From Pelargonium nanum (taxonomy: Eukaryota; Streptophyta; Magnoliopsida; Geraniales; Geraniaceae): a DNA stretch of 41,723 nt. The stretch lies in the NCBI GenBank assembly GCA_036897485.1, contig JAYMTF010000266.1:1-41723 (forward strand). The letters are read 5' to 3'. The notes below the pieces were generated by a model. The model searched no databases. It was given only the letters and a program-made list of their open reading frames with translations, and had not been told where the DNA came from. Shown here piece by piece: positions 1 through 12,720 of this stretch. How positions within the stretch are numbered: the stretch's first letter is position 1; the number at the start of each line of letters is the position of its first letter. The translations under genes were made by a program, and so were the position numbers.

Positions 1-250
1 TTAGAGACAATGGTACTTTAGTAATTTTACGTTTTAAATTTCATTCCAGCATAAGCTTGAATGACCATTACTTAGGTTGAGAAGAGAAAAAATTAGGTCA
101 AAATATGAAAGTTCAAAAATTATTTTGGGTTAATAAAAGTTCATGTATTAAATCAGGTCGAAATATGAAAGTGCTTTTTACTCAAAAATAAATAAATTAA
201 AGAATTGGATCAACCCATTCCTCCTTCAAAAAAAAAAAAAAAACCCATTC

Positions 251-390
251 TTTATTGGGCCAAAAATAAACAAAATCCCAAACCACAAAAAATCCAAGGC
301 CCAATTAACGACCCGAACCACATACCACTTCCTCTCTCTCTATATATGCTTCACTCTATCGTCTTCATTTCAAAGGCTAGGGTTTTGCTC
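251..390 (+). promoter_or_regulatory. RPS23 promoter: site II elements, TATA box, telo-box
   Basis: TGGGCC lies at 256-261 and its inverse GGCCCA at 298-303. These are site II elements. A TATA-like TATATA follows at 341-346, after a CT-rich tract. A telo-box (CTAGGGTTTT, the complement of AAAACCCTAG) lies at 377-386, probably in the 5' leader. The combination of site II elements and a telo-box is known from plant ribosomal-protein and other growth-linked promoters. Transcription probably starts near 365-375; this is inferred from TATA spacing. Confidence 0.75.
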
Positions 391-457
391 TGCGGCTGGT
401 TCTTCTTCTTCTTCTTCACAAACCCTCGTAGCAGCCGAAGACTTTCAATCCGTCAAC

Positions 458-1844
<1,387 letters not shown>

Positions 1845-3110
1845 ATTTGTTGAATGGGTTTGTCATTTCTTGCGATCCTTTTGTAGTTTTGTTATGGAAT
1901 AGGCTATTATCCGACTTGTTACTGTTAAGCGGATTCTGCGAACAAGTTTTGTTTCTTTTTATATGTTTATCGTGAATTTGTTACTATTTTTCATCGAAGA
2001 ATGCTTTCTTTTGCTCCCATTATCTGCCTTCTTGACATTATGCTTTAAATTTCAGTCTATTTGTTGAATTACAATATTGGATAGATAATACTGCATGTTG
2101 GGATTTAATGATTTTTTTTTTATCAAGGGATTATATAATTTTATCGTAGCAATATTTAAACTTTTGGCTAAGTTTGAACCACCATGTGACAATACTTGGA
2201 TTCTTTAAGTTTGTATAAAGACTGGTACTTATTTTTTGTCTACTGAGCAAAAATTCAACATTAACTAATTTATCTTTAAAACATATAAACATGAGAAAAT
2301 AAACACTCATTTTGAGGCGAAGATAGCAGGAAAGGAAAAGATGGCATGATATGAATATTTTTGTGAAACACAAAAAGTTAGCAAAAATTAGACATCTTGG
2401 AAAGTTGGGAACTAGGATCTGAAGTTGCTAATACAGTACAATGCACATATTTTATAAGGGATATTATCATATATTCACAGTTCCACACCACCTCAAAGGA
2501 TCAATGTGTCTCCAGCAATTCATAGTTGCACACTTCAAGTGAATATACAGAATCAGAAGGTTACACAAGTTAGAATTATCGTATATTTGTGTCATTAAAA
2601 TCTGGCTAAAGTTCCGCCTCAGACCCGTCAAATCTTCAGGCAACATTTCCTGCAGACAATAAAATTGTAAAAAAAATTGCATCTCAATCAGCAGACTCAA
2701 ACAAACTTGGGTCATTATTGACACATCAAGTTTAAAACACGACCATTTTAACCTTATATGGATCACTCATTGAGTTACACTACTTGTTTAACTAAAAAGG
2801 TTAGGCGGGTGAAGCAGGTTTGACACAAACGTGACACGGTTAACTAACCAGGATGTGTAAGGCGATATGAACGCGAAATAAACATGATTAAGATGAACCC
2901 AAACACGCTTAAATTTGTGTCGAGTCACGTTTCATGACAAAAAATTATCAAACCCTAAAATGAACATCATTATGTTGTTGTAAAAGCTCTTACAAGTTAC
3001 ATCAACCATGTTTATTAGGTTGCCTATTCTTTAACGCATCATATGATAGGAAGAATTGTTCTCCAGTTTATAGGGTTACCTCAAAACACGATTATGAAAG
3101 TGTGACATGA
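1845..3110. other. Intergenic: tail-to-tail 3' regions of RPS23 and the next gene
   Basis: The RPS23 3'UTR probably occupies the first 150-250 bases. The rest is AT-rich and probably holds the 3'UTR of the minus-strand gene that stops at 3111. On the minus strand a CTGCAG acceptor at about 2650-2655 precedes an open stretch of roughly 150 bases (2490-2649). It could be a 3'UTR exon or an alternative last exon, but I cannot attach it in frame. I see no other gene, RNA or transposon. Confidence 0.4.
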
Positions 3111-6100
3111 TCAGCTATTCTCCTTCTTATTGCCCTTCGGGAAAGGGAGGCTGGTAGCTTTCTTCTCCAACACTGGTGATCCCGTGGTAACAACAGAAGA
3201 ACCATTCTTATTACACAAGGAATCTTTGACTGCAAATGGAATCCTTGTGCTGGCATTCACTTTACCTTTCAAAATGCCAAAGCTGCTATTGTCTTGCACA
3301 ATCAATTTAAACCCTGGACTGTAAGTAGCAATATCAGGTTCCTTTGCTTTGGCTTCTTCAGGCTTCAAGTGATTCTCTCTATTGGTTTTAAGAGATATCT
3401 TGGCAGGAGAGTTACTTTTGTTCCTGGAAGCAGTAGAGGTCTCCATATAACCATTTGATGGCTCCTGAGGTATTGGAGGTTTGAGTTTTGCTTCAACTTC
3501 AGGCCTTAAGAGATTCTCTACGCTTGTTGAGGGAGATATCTTATTTTGAATTTTACGAGTCATGACGGGAGAACTACTTGCACTCCTGGAAGCATTAGAG
3601 CTAGAGGTCTTCGTGGACGCATTTGATGCTTTCTGAGGTAAAAGAGATTTGAGTTTCGTAGCCAAGGCAATTTGCTCAGTATCCGGATTTGTGCTTCCCT
3701 TTGCCATGATAGTTCTAGCAGGTTGAAATTTCCCCATGTTTGCCTTGTTTGAGTTTCCACTGAGACTTGCACGTCCTACTTCAACTTTATGTAATACACG
3801 ACTGGGAGAAGATCGAGTGGTTCCATTTGGAGTCCGAACCAATTTCACCTGCATGGCGCGAAAATCTCATGCACATAAGGATTAAGATCAAATAAGGCAC
3901 AAGTTATTTTGCCAAAAAATAATAATAACCTTTAAAGGTCAATACCATCTTCAAACTAAAGATTGTTGCCTCCTTTGCCTTGACTAGTGATTGTAAAATC
4001 ACATCTTATCTAAAATATGGTAGTTATAAAGGGAAGGGGAAATCTTCCCCCATCAAAGAAGCCAATCTTTGGTGATGGAAGTCGAAGGCCAGACTGTACT
4101 GCTGACTCAGGATGTGTGCTTGTTCCTGTCACGGGTTTCTTAATAGCTTGACCCTGCACCCCAGTTGTTTGAGTTCCATTACGACCTGAACCTGAGCCTA
4201 GATCATTCGAATGATTCTCCGTAGGCCTTTGAATGGAGATCCCCTTGCTACTATTGACAATAAATCTTGCACTGCCACGCCTTTGATTGACAATAGATGT
4301 TGAAGCTGATGACACTGATGACAAATCACTGATAGAGCTCGCAGGTAAAATGCTTGAGGAAAGCTTGGGGGCAGCCTTCAAATTAGCTGAGAGCTGAGAA
4401 TTTCCAGTCTGGATCTTATTTCTTGGTTTTGGCAAGGGTTTGAGGGTTGAACCAGAAGACAGTGCATTACCAGTTCTGGAATTAACTTGTCTCTTCGTGG
4501 AATTCAAGGAAGATTTGGAGACATCATCAGATGAGACCCTGCCAGAACTAGCAAATGAAGAACAAGAAGATCTAAGGTCAATCTTGGTTGCAATTGAAGA
4601 ACTCAAAATGGATGATTTAGATGATGCGGTAGGGATAGGTCTAGGAGCGTTGCTACGTGAACCACTGATAGCAGATGTCTTTGACACTATAGTCCCTCTA
4701 CCTGAAATTATAGAATTAGTTTATAGTGAATATCTATATAGAGCAACCCAGCAACAAGGAGAATATGCAAGCAATCGAATTACCAGTGCAAGCTTTTGAG
4801 TTATCCATTCCCTTTTTCATTCGGTCAGAACCCAGAGAAGCCCTTTTGATTGATATTGATGACATGGGGCTACCTATGCCAATTACCTTGGGTGGCTTAG
4901 GAGCTGATGGAGTAGCCAGTCCTTTTGTAGCAGCACCCTTCATGTTCGACAACATATAAGCAGAGTCAGTAAAGCCACTCCAGACTCCATGACTCATATA
5001 TCTGTACAGCTTAAAGTTATACATACATTCATCATGTAAATTCCATGGAATTGAATAACATGATACACTAATTAAACTGGCCATATATGTCACAAATATT
5101 CAAGTTAAAGCAAGTTAAACAATTTCACTTGAGTTTTAGTTTTATTTTTATACGAAGCGTGACAAAAATAACAGTTATGCATACTCGGAAAATACATGCC
5201 TGAGGGATTTCTGGACAGACAGATGGCTGTTTTGTAATTTTCCCTGATCCTAGCTTGCTCACAATTGGCTTCTTGGAACTTGGTTTGAGTACTGCCTGAA
5301 ATGTCACAATAGGAATTTCAAATATAAATGAAAATCATTAAAAGTTATAGCCAGACACGTCTTCAAACAATTTGAACTTACTTTACTTTGAGAAGCAAGC
5401 TCCATTTTGGAAGCTGCAAAGGAAAGGTGCTCAGTTTTCTGATAATATGCACACAAACAGGCATTGACAAAATAAATGAAGGGCGGCAATCTTAGCAGGT
5501 TTAAACACATGCATGTGGCCTAGGAAGAGATAGGGAGTTTTCCAATTCATTACTCATTATTACATTCACACCTCAATCACCTGACAAACTGATTAGCATC
5601 AAAACCTGAAAATAGTGGCTATGATATTATTACATTGGATGAAATTTATAACAATTTTCAATGGAGGTCAATATGGTGAAGTTTCAGGTTAGTGCCAGTG
5701 GCAGCAAAAGGAGTTAGCAACAATATCAAATGGATGAACATTTACAGAGCACAGAGATGGTAATGTCTAACGAAGAGGTGCTGAGAAGGTCTCCTAGTTG
5801 GTATTCTGGTTAGTAGCACGAGGGATGAATTAATAGCTTGACTTGAAGATGGTGACATTCATAGTTGGTATCTGGAGATGGCCAGGTAATTAGGCGGCAA
5901 CACCAGGAATATGAATAGTACAAACGCAGTTAGCCATGGCATGGAGAGGTAGAGATACATGACAGGGCAGTTCTGCCCCAAATTTTGTAACTGTTGAATT
6001 ATATACACCGCTGCCAACCCAGACATGAGAGAGAAGGAAAGTAGAGGTATTTCTTTGACAACCCAACACAAGATGTGTACAAGAACCAGGTTGAAGCATA

Positions 6101-7540
6101 CTTACAATGCATAGTTTGAACTTCTACTGCTCCTGATCCCAAGTTCTTACTTGAATTTGATGCATCGGACAAATTGCTGGATTTTTGAATTGAAGCTCTT
6201 ATATCTCCAAACAGGTCAGCCTCAAGACTCTCCAATGTCAAATTATCACTTTCGAAGCTAGAGAATGAATCTGTGGATCTGTTTACGCCCTCTTGAATCC
6301 CAGGTAATAAATTTTTCCCACCCTTCTCAACTCCTCCAATCATGCAAGACAACTCCTCAGGATCCAGAACACCTGTCAGAAAATCAAATTACACATTAGG
6401 AGTTTGAACGGACTAAAGAAAACGAGTGGCAATGGGTCATTTAAAAGAGAGAGAGGGAGAAGTAAATTCAGGATTCCAGCTTTGTATTGTACACCACACC
6501 TGCGTTTGTGAAGAAGGCACTATCCCAAGCTAAACTTTGGCGCAAGTTGTACTTTCCATTTTCATCTGTCCTTTCTGGTTCCGATGATTCAAATAGTTCA
6601 GGTAGTTGGTCCCTCGGTTCAAAGGTGTCTGTTGTGTCCTCTACATTACTAACACTTGTTTCCTCTTGATTCTCTGATCACAAGATCACAATATTTCGTC
6701 CATCGAGTTCAATATCAGATATAATAAATTTAAACTAAAAAATTGACATTCAGATACCTATAACTATAAAAATGTGGAGAACAATATTACTTATAAACCT
6801 TTGTAAACAGTATTGCACACCCCAAGCAAAACATGCATTTATTCATGTCATGCATGTGGGTTATAGCAAAGACAGTACTTGAGTGCACACATGCACATCC
6901 GGTAATATCGCAACCCAAAATGTTGCCTTTTCGTAACTTTTGTTTCAAACAATGATTCATTAGAAGTAAAATTACATTACTATTGTAGCACAAAAATACA
7001 ATACATAGCTGATATGCAACAAGCTCAATCCAATGACACTGGTATCTCATTTTTTTAATATCACATAAATCTCAGCTTAACAGATAAAACCTAAATAACG
7101 GGATGTTCATGTAACAAAAATCTCTACCTCAACTAGGCTTTTATAACTTTCCTTGACATATAATCAACATTTCTTCAGAGATTTGGTTTACTATCACAAT
7201 TTCATATTTGCATTCAAACATTACAGAAATTTTGGTAAACAATAAAAATTGTGACCTAAAGACGATCAAATTTCAAAAGCAAAAAACAACAGAATCAGAA
7301 ACCAGACAAGATTTCAACAAAACCCCAGCCAAAAAATGAATCGAAACACCTGAAATCCTCATTGTAGCAGATCATATCTAGGTCAGTTGCGTTAAAAAAA
7401 TAGCTCGAACCTGAAGTCTGGTGGCCGAGAGGGTCGCGAGGAGGCGAATTGACAAGAAACGAATCGTTCTCGAAGGACGCGCCGAGGAGACTAAGCCCTT
7501 TCACTTGTTCGAGATCTCTCGTCTGCTCCGAGTCGTCCAT
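3111..7540 (-). CDS. Serine-rich conserved plant protein, function unknown, 8 exons
   Basis: Proposed exons (5' to 3', minus strand): 7540-7411, 6673-6500, 6372-6106, 5413-5382, 5295-5200, 4937-4784, 4701-4049, 3848-3111. They total 2244 nt, 747 aa in one frame. The start is the MDDSEQTRDL methionine. The N-terminus has an acidic region and a conserved-looking NLRQSLAWDSAFFTNAGVLD motif. The middle and C-terminus are basic and very rich in Ser, Lys and Pro, with RASLG and GLRLPSPKIGFFDG motifs. I recall these from an uncharacterised plant family that includes At2g37070 and At3g53320; a resemblance to GTSE1-type microtubule proteins is only a guess. No catalytic or membrane segment is seen. 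The intron after exon 7 lacks a GT donor (GGAAG at 4048-4044), so a real transcript may instead end at a stop near 4010, losing the last 245 residues. The exon 5 donor is either GC at 5199 or GT 15 bases further on. Confidence 0.75.
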
Positions 7541-7661
7541 GGACAAAGAATATGCGAATTTGGTACAGATCAGATCGGAACCAACCGAGCTGGTTTGCGA
7601 ATTCGATTGATTGGGTTGTGAAGATCGATCGAGCAAGGATCGAGTGGTGCCAGGTGGGTTC

Positions 7662-7690
7662 GAGAGAGAGAGAGAGAGAGAGGGAGGGAG
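7662..7690. repeat. GA-rich microsatellite in the 5' leader of the minus-strand gene
   Basis: About ten GA dinucleotides are followed by AGGGAGGG, so the transcript of the minus-strand gene carries a CU-rich leader. CT tracts are common in plant 5'UTRs. The tract is likely length-variable. Confidence 0.8.
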
Positions 7691-7903
7691 TTTTGAACTC
7701 AGAAATGGCGGTTTAAAATTAGAACTGTGATAGAAGAAAATCGGGTACAGTTCAATGATCAAATTTTAGGAGCGTGAGCGTCTTGTGTGTTGTCGCTCGG
7801 ACCGATGTAAAGGTACGTTACGTAATGATTACTGCACGTGGCTAGCAACTAGCACAGGTTGGCCACGGGCCCACAGACGATGCATTTTGGGACGTTTGAT
7901 TTT

Positions 7904-8208
7904 GGGATAATTATACATACCACTCTTCAATTATATACTTTTTAACCCTGGCTACCCTCAAGTATTGAAACTAACTACTGGCTACCCTGAATTATGCCAA
8001 ACTTCTTTCCATCCAAAATTTCCCTTAAAGTTAACGAAATATTCCAATAATTGAGGAAATTTTTGGAATATTCCGTTAACTTTAACATAAATTTTGAAAT
8101 ATTTCGTTAACTTTAACGGAAAATTTTGGATGGAAAGAAGTTTGGCATACTTCAGGGTAGCCAGGGTTAAAAGATGTATAGTTGAGAGGTGGTATGTATA
8201 ATTATCCC
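7904..8208. mobile_element. Foldback MITE, Mutator-like, 9-bp target duplication
   Basis: The two ends are inverted copies beginning GGGATAATTATACATACCAC. The match extends about 55 bp with only a few differences and then continues, imperfectly, through most of the element, so nearly the whole 305 bp can fold into one hairpin. It is flanked by identical 9-bp repeats TTTGATTTT at 7895-7903 and 8209-8217. A 9-bp target duplication and long terminal inverted repeats fit a non-autonomous Mutator-superfamily element. There is no coding capacity. It lies upstream of the serine-rich gene (about 360 bp from its ATG). Confidence 0.85.
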
Positions 8209-8217
8209 TTTGATTTT

Positions 8218-9525
8218 CATAGTTTATGATTGTTAGTGCTTGTTTGGCGACACAATAAAATGCATAATACTGAGACTTAAACGAGCCAAGTTTTTGCATG
8301 AACTCAGTATTTAGATTATTGGTCTTTTTGAAAAAGAAATAACACGTTCTCGTAAATGCCAAAATGATATATTTCTACAAGTGAGATTGACCGAATATAA
8401 TTTGTTATAACATTATTTGTGGTGTTTTGTGGTTTAGTCATGCGACCGAACATGTTTTTTTTGTTGTTGTTATTATTATAAATACTTTGCACATGTTAAA
8501 GAGGTAAATTATGATAAAAGTCACCATTTATGGTTCTAGTAAAAATATAAGACATTTAGATAATGAGAAGTGATATAGAGAAAGATCATGTTGTAAATCT
8601 TATTAAAAGAGTTGTAAATTGTACTTGTCAATTAATGAATCATTTTTGTGGTCAATTAATGAATTAGTGACTACATTTATAGTATGCGATTATCGATTGT
8701 GGACTTTCATACATTCATCAACAAACTTACATATAATAATTGATGCGCAAAAGGCAATCTTGGACTTGCAGACAAATTTTGGTGCAAAAATTAACAAATA
8801 ACAAGACAATAAGAGAACGTCATACATTTATCAGTAGCAACTTTTATCCGAAGAAAAAAGTGTGCTCGTACGCTTTATTGATGTACCATTTGGTACATAT
8901 AATTCATAGGGAAAACCATTTTGTAGCATATATTACCAATCATTTAAAAGAAAGGACAATACTATGTTGAAAAGAGAAAAGAAACACTGGATTAATAAAG
9001 AAATGGAGAGTTCCAAATTGATCTTACACAACAACTATGCTATAAAAATAATGCAGCACATAAAACAAACCATCCATTTGGTCTCCAAAGGGTCACCCAA
9101 GGGTTTTGGATTCTTGTTAACTATCAGCAAATTCTTTAGCATGTCAAATCTAATAACCAGATTGATAGAACAATATCTGCATAACCCAAATCTAATAACC
9201 TAAAATCATGCTATGCAGAACAATAAAGCATATGAGCACACTTTTTTCTTCGGCTAGAGGCAAAGTAGCAAATCAATTGAAGTTGCGATTGTTTTGCAGT
9301 CTAACAAAATATCAACTACATGGCAAGACAAAACTGACCGAAGTCTTTTCTAGGGGGCTTGGATAATTATTTAATGACTAAGGCAACTACTCAAAAAGCC
9401 TCGAACCATAGCTATTCACAAGGGAACCGTAGTAATTTAATTACTTATATAGTAAAGCTAAGATGATAAGAGATCGATTCACATGAGAAACACCCGACTA
9501 AGTTCATGTTTGAGGTATGAGTACC
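8218..9525. other. AT-rich intergenic region, no gene seen
   Basis: No ORF with recognisable protein character and no clear repeat. The last 200-300 bases probably include the 3'UTR of the minus-strand PWWP gene, which stops at 9526. Short ORFs here are what AT-rich DNA gives by chance. Confidence 0.5.
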
Positions 9526-12474
9526 TTAGGGTTGACCCAGCTTCTGTTTCACCAGAGCTTGAGATGTTGCATCTTTTCTATTTCTCTTTTTTGAGCGAGG
9601 AGAAGCTTTACTTGGAGTAGAAGGCAAGTACTTGAGGCTGTAACTAACAAGTGAAGGTCCAAATATTTTGTATTTCCCGGCACTGCTGAAGGCTGTTTCT
9701 GCATCAGATCGTCTCTTGAAAACCACTTTGGCACGGCTACTCTTCTTCAGCACTTCAGTCTGCGATTCATTCAGTGGCCCGAACTGGCTATATATCCGGT
9801 TCAAATTGGTTATGGAAGGAACAGAATCCAAGTTTGTGAAGTTCAGAATCAATGCAGTCAAAGATGGTTCCTCCTTACAATCTTCATCCACGCGAGCCGC
9901 TGGATTCACTTCTCCCGACTCTTGAGCTCTGTTAGTAAATTGCTGCTCAGCAGCAGGAGTAGCTTTTTCGCTTGGGATCGCGAGCATACACTTGCCTGAA
10001 TTGTTCAAATTCCCTGTTGACTTTTGCTCTTCAGGAATGCTTTGAACCATCCTTTTGGTCAAAGGAGCATCTTCCATACACAACTCAGATTCTCCAGCAT
10101 CTTCTGACAGCTTCCCAAAATCGGCAGGGTCAATGATAACTGAACTTCTGAATTCCGAGAAAAAACCAACCACTGAAATAGCGAAACTGTATCCTTTCAT
10201 GGGATCTTTAGCAGCCAGCCATAGACGTGATAGCATCTCATCAGGAGCACAATACTCTGTTGGGATGAAGTTAGTATTTTGGGATTCCTCAGAGTTCACT
10301 GGACTGCTGCCTGATACAACGCTTTCCCCGACAGATTTTTTAATATTATTAAGTAGAGATTCATCATGATCTACGGGAGCTGTTCCATTTATTTGGTTTG
10401 CAACCCTAAGGGTGCTCTCTCCAACTCTGAAACTTTGCTCAATCTTGGCATTACCAGAAGCACACAAATCAGTTTTCCTAAGCTTAACTGATGAGTCATC
10501 TGGTGTACAACCAACTGCCTTACGCTTCTTCCCAGAAGTCTTCACAGATGATGACGAAATCAACTCAGCACCAACCTTCTTTCCCGAAACATTATCACCA
10601 TTTGTTGAATCAGGGCATCCACTACCCATCAGTTCATACAAACTTTTCTGTTTTTTGCCGGGATTTGTCACAGCCCCAGAGATTTTCTTACGCTTACGAC
10701 TTGAGCCATCGGGACACTTTCGGTTTTCTTTTCCATAAGACACCTGCTTTTCATCCTCGGTATCTGAATCTATATCCTCTTTCTTATTATCTGAATGTTC
10801 TCTATTGTCAGGGAATATAAACTCTTCATCCTCCTCCAATAACCTGCCAAGCATTGTAAATTCAGGAAGCTGAGAACAACCCTTTGACCGATAGAAGGCT
10901 AGCACTTGGGCTTGTGAGATTATATGTTCAAGTCTATCAATTTCAGAATACGGAAACACAGCTAATGTTTTGAGATACCGAACAAGTTTTCTAGGCTCAA
11001 AAGAATCTACCCCATGAAATCTATCCCCACCATAAATTCTACTTGGTTCTTTCTGGATTCCAGCATTAACAATTATCTGACTTTTGATACTTCCAACAAG
11101 ATCATCGGGCAAGCAAGAACAGGCCAACCCAAACTCTACACGTCTGGAGACTTCATCCAGAGCACAATCTACAGCATATTGGAAGTCTTCAGAGCTGCTC
11201 TGGTTTTCCATTTGCGAGAAATGCGCACTGAAGGGCTTTATGCGCGATGCTTCATTCCAAGCAAATGTTTGATCTCCGAAATAAGCAATCAAAAAGCTGT
11301 TTTTTATATAGTATTTCCTTGCCTTTTTTGTTGCGGCTGAAGGATCAAATATTATCCCGGGCCACCAAGGATGACTCCTTACTTTGCCCCACACCAGATC
11401 AGAAACACAAGCTTTTGCAGAAACCAGTTTCCTATTTTTCTTCCCATTATGCTTCGACCATCCATCTCTTGTTTGATACGAGTTTTCGCTAGAAACACCC
11501 CCATTATGATGACGTGGTTCATGCTCTCCCAAAGAGATATACTTCACATTGGTTTTTTCAATGCCGATACCATCAAGAGACTTTAAATTTCCTTTTCTAT
11601 CCATACATGAATCCAAATCCACAAAAAGATTAAACCCATTAAATTCATTTCCAGTAATCTCGGGCACCCCTAGTCCCTGAACATCAATGCTTATTTTTTC
11701 ATCATCCTCAGTCTTTGACTCCGCATTTTCTACCGTGGCCTGATTTGCCACATTTTCAGAAGTTACCAAAACAGAAACATTAACACTCGCATCAGGATCT
11801 TGGTCGGGAACAGAGTCATCAAAATCAATGTTTATTGCTCTGTTATACTCAGTCTTCGCCTCCACATTCTCTATCACAGTCTGATTTTCCACTATTTCAG
11901 AAGCTACCACCACCGAAACATTATGATTCACATCAACGACTTTGCAAGGATCAGCGACCTCTTCACCAGCAGTCCTTCCCATACACATTGCATCACCCAA
12001 ACCGTCATCAACTTCCACAGAATTACTCACCTCTTGTCCACGTCCTGCTCCAACACCTGAAGAATTATCTCCATTTACAACACCGATCACGACCTCCCTC
12101 ACATTCTCAACCACTCTCATCTTTCCACAATCATCATCACCACCACCTTCTCGACCCTCCACACCTCGAACCCTAATTTCCCGACCCATCACCGGCAATG
12201 TACCCACATTTCCCACTTCCTCATCAACCCCTCTATCATCCACAATCCTCGTCTCCAGCTCAACATTGCTCACTCTATCTACAAAATCCACATCTAGCTC
12301 CAATCCATCATTGCTCAACTCATTCATTGGCTTAATCACAGTTTCTGTTTCAACAGCACCGACACAAATGGCCGAACCAGAAACACCATCACCGCCGTGA
12401 GGCTCATTTTCCCGATCAACCGAATCGAAATCGGAGTTCAGGTCAATACCATCAGAATTTACCGTTGCAGACAT
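9526..12474 (-). CDS. PWWP domain-containing protein (PDP family), single coding exon
   Basis: 982-aa nuclear chromatin protein. A PWWP domain begins near residue 355 (DLVWGKVRSHPWWPGIIFD) and runs to about 450; PWWP domains bind methylated histone tails together with DNA. A basic Lys/Arg-rich region near residues 595-615 (RKRKKISG, PGKKQK) is a probable nuclear localisation signal. Near residues 865-945 lies an RRM-like fold (LTALILNFTNLDSVPSITNL and AKVVFKRRSDAETAFS), followed by a basic tail. This PWWP plus C-terminal RRM-like layout is typical of plant PDP proteins, some of which work with MSI4/5 and Polycomb complexes on flowering genes; which paralogue this is cannot be settled. The acidic N-terminus (1-340) has an internal duplication of about 47 residues. 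The start follows a probable 5'UTR intron and is the first methionine of the frame. Its 5' end faces MCM8. Confidence 0.93.
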   Translation of the reverse strand: MSATVNSDGIDLNSDFDSVDRENEPHGGDGVSGSAICVGAVETETVIKPMNELSNDGLELDVDFVDRVSNVELETRIVDDRGVDEEVGNVGTLPVMGREIRVRGVEGREGGGDDDCGKMRVVENVREVVIGVVNGDNSSGVGAGRGQEVSNSVEVDDGLGDAMCMGRTAGEEVADPCKVVDVNHNVSVVVASEIVENQTVIENVEAKTEYNRAINIDFDDSVPDQDPDASVNVSVLVTSENVANQATVENAESKTEDDEKISIDVQGLGVPEITGNEFNGFNLFVDLDSCMDRKGNLKSLDGIGIEKTNVKYISLGEHEPRHHNGGVSSENSYQTRDGWSKHNGKKNRKLVSAKACVSDLVWGKVRSHPWWPGIIFDPSAATKKARKYYIKNSFLIAYFGDQTFAWNEASRIKPFSAHFSQMENQSSSEDFQYAVDCALDEVSRRVEFGLACSCLPDDLVGSIKSQIIVNAGIQKEPSRIYGGDRFHGVDSFEPRKLVRYLKTLAVFPYSEIDRLEHIISQAQVLAFYRSKGCSQLPEFTMLGRLLEEDEEFIFPDNREHSDNKKEDIDSDTEDEKQVSYGKENRKCPDGSSRKRKKISGAVTNPGKKQKSLYELMGSGCPDSTNGDNVSGKKVGAELISSSSVKTSGKKRKAVGCTPDDSSVKLRKTDLCASGNAKIEQSFRVGESTLRVANQINGTAPVDHDESLLNNIKKSVGESVVSGSSPVNSEESQNTNFIPTEYCAPDEMLSRLWLAAKDPMKGYSFAISVVGFFSEFRSSVIIDPADFGKLSEDAGESELCMEDAPLTKRMVQSIPEEQKSTGNLNNSGKCMLAIPSEKATPAAEQQFTNRAQESGEVNPAARVDEDCKEEPSLTALILNFTNLDSVPSITNLNRIYSQFGPLNESQTEVLKKSSRAKVVFKRRSDAETAFSSAGKYKIFGPSLVSYSLKYLPSTPSKASPRSKKRNRKDATSQALVKQKLGQP

Positions 12475-12483
12475 GAATAAAAG

Positions 12484-12630
12484 CTAAACAGAAACAAAAT
12501 TAATGTAAATAAATACGCTAGTCTAGATAACAAATTCAAAATCAAAACGGTTAATCACAATCTTTAAAAATGCACAAATACAGAAGCAACAGCTCCACAA
12601 CGACGTAGAGACATAGAAACGACGTCGTAC
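12484..12630 (-). other. Probable 5'UTR intron of the PWWP gene
   Basis: On the minus strand an ACTCAG/GTACGA donor at 12631/12630 and a TTTAG acceptor at 12484 frame a 147-bp AT-rich stretch. It ends ten bases before the ATG. No coding frame is involved, so the call rests only on splice consensus and composition. Confidence 0.55.
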
Positions 12631-12720
12631 CTGAGTTTCCACGCTCCAGAGACGTTGAAGAAGAAGAGAGCTAGGGTTTTTTACAAGTGCAGGAACAAAG
12701 AGAACCGAGAAGAAGAGATA

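Noticed and set aside
11014-12400. Several plus-strand ORFs of 70-150 codons opposite the PWWP gene
   Set aside because: They are antisense shadows of one long coding exon, with no family character of their own.
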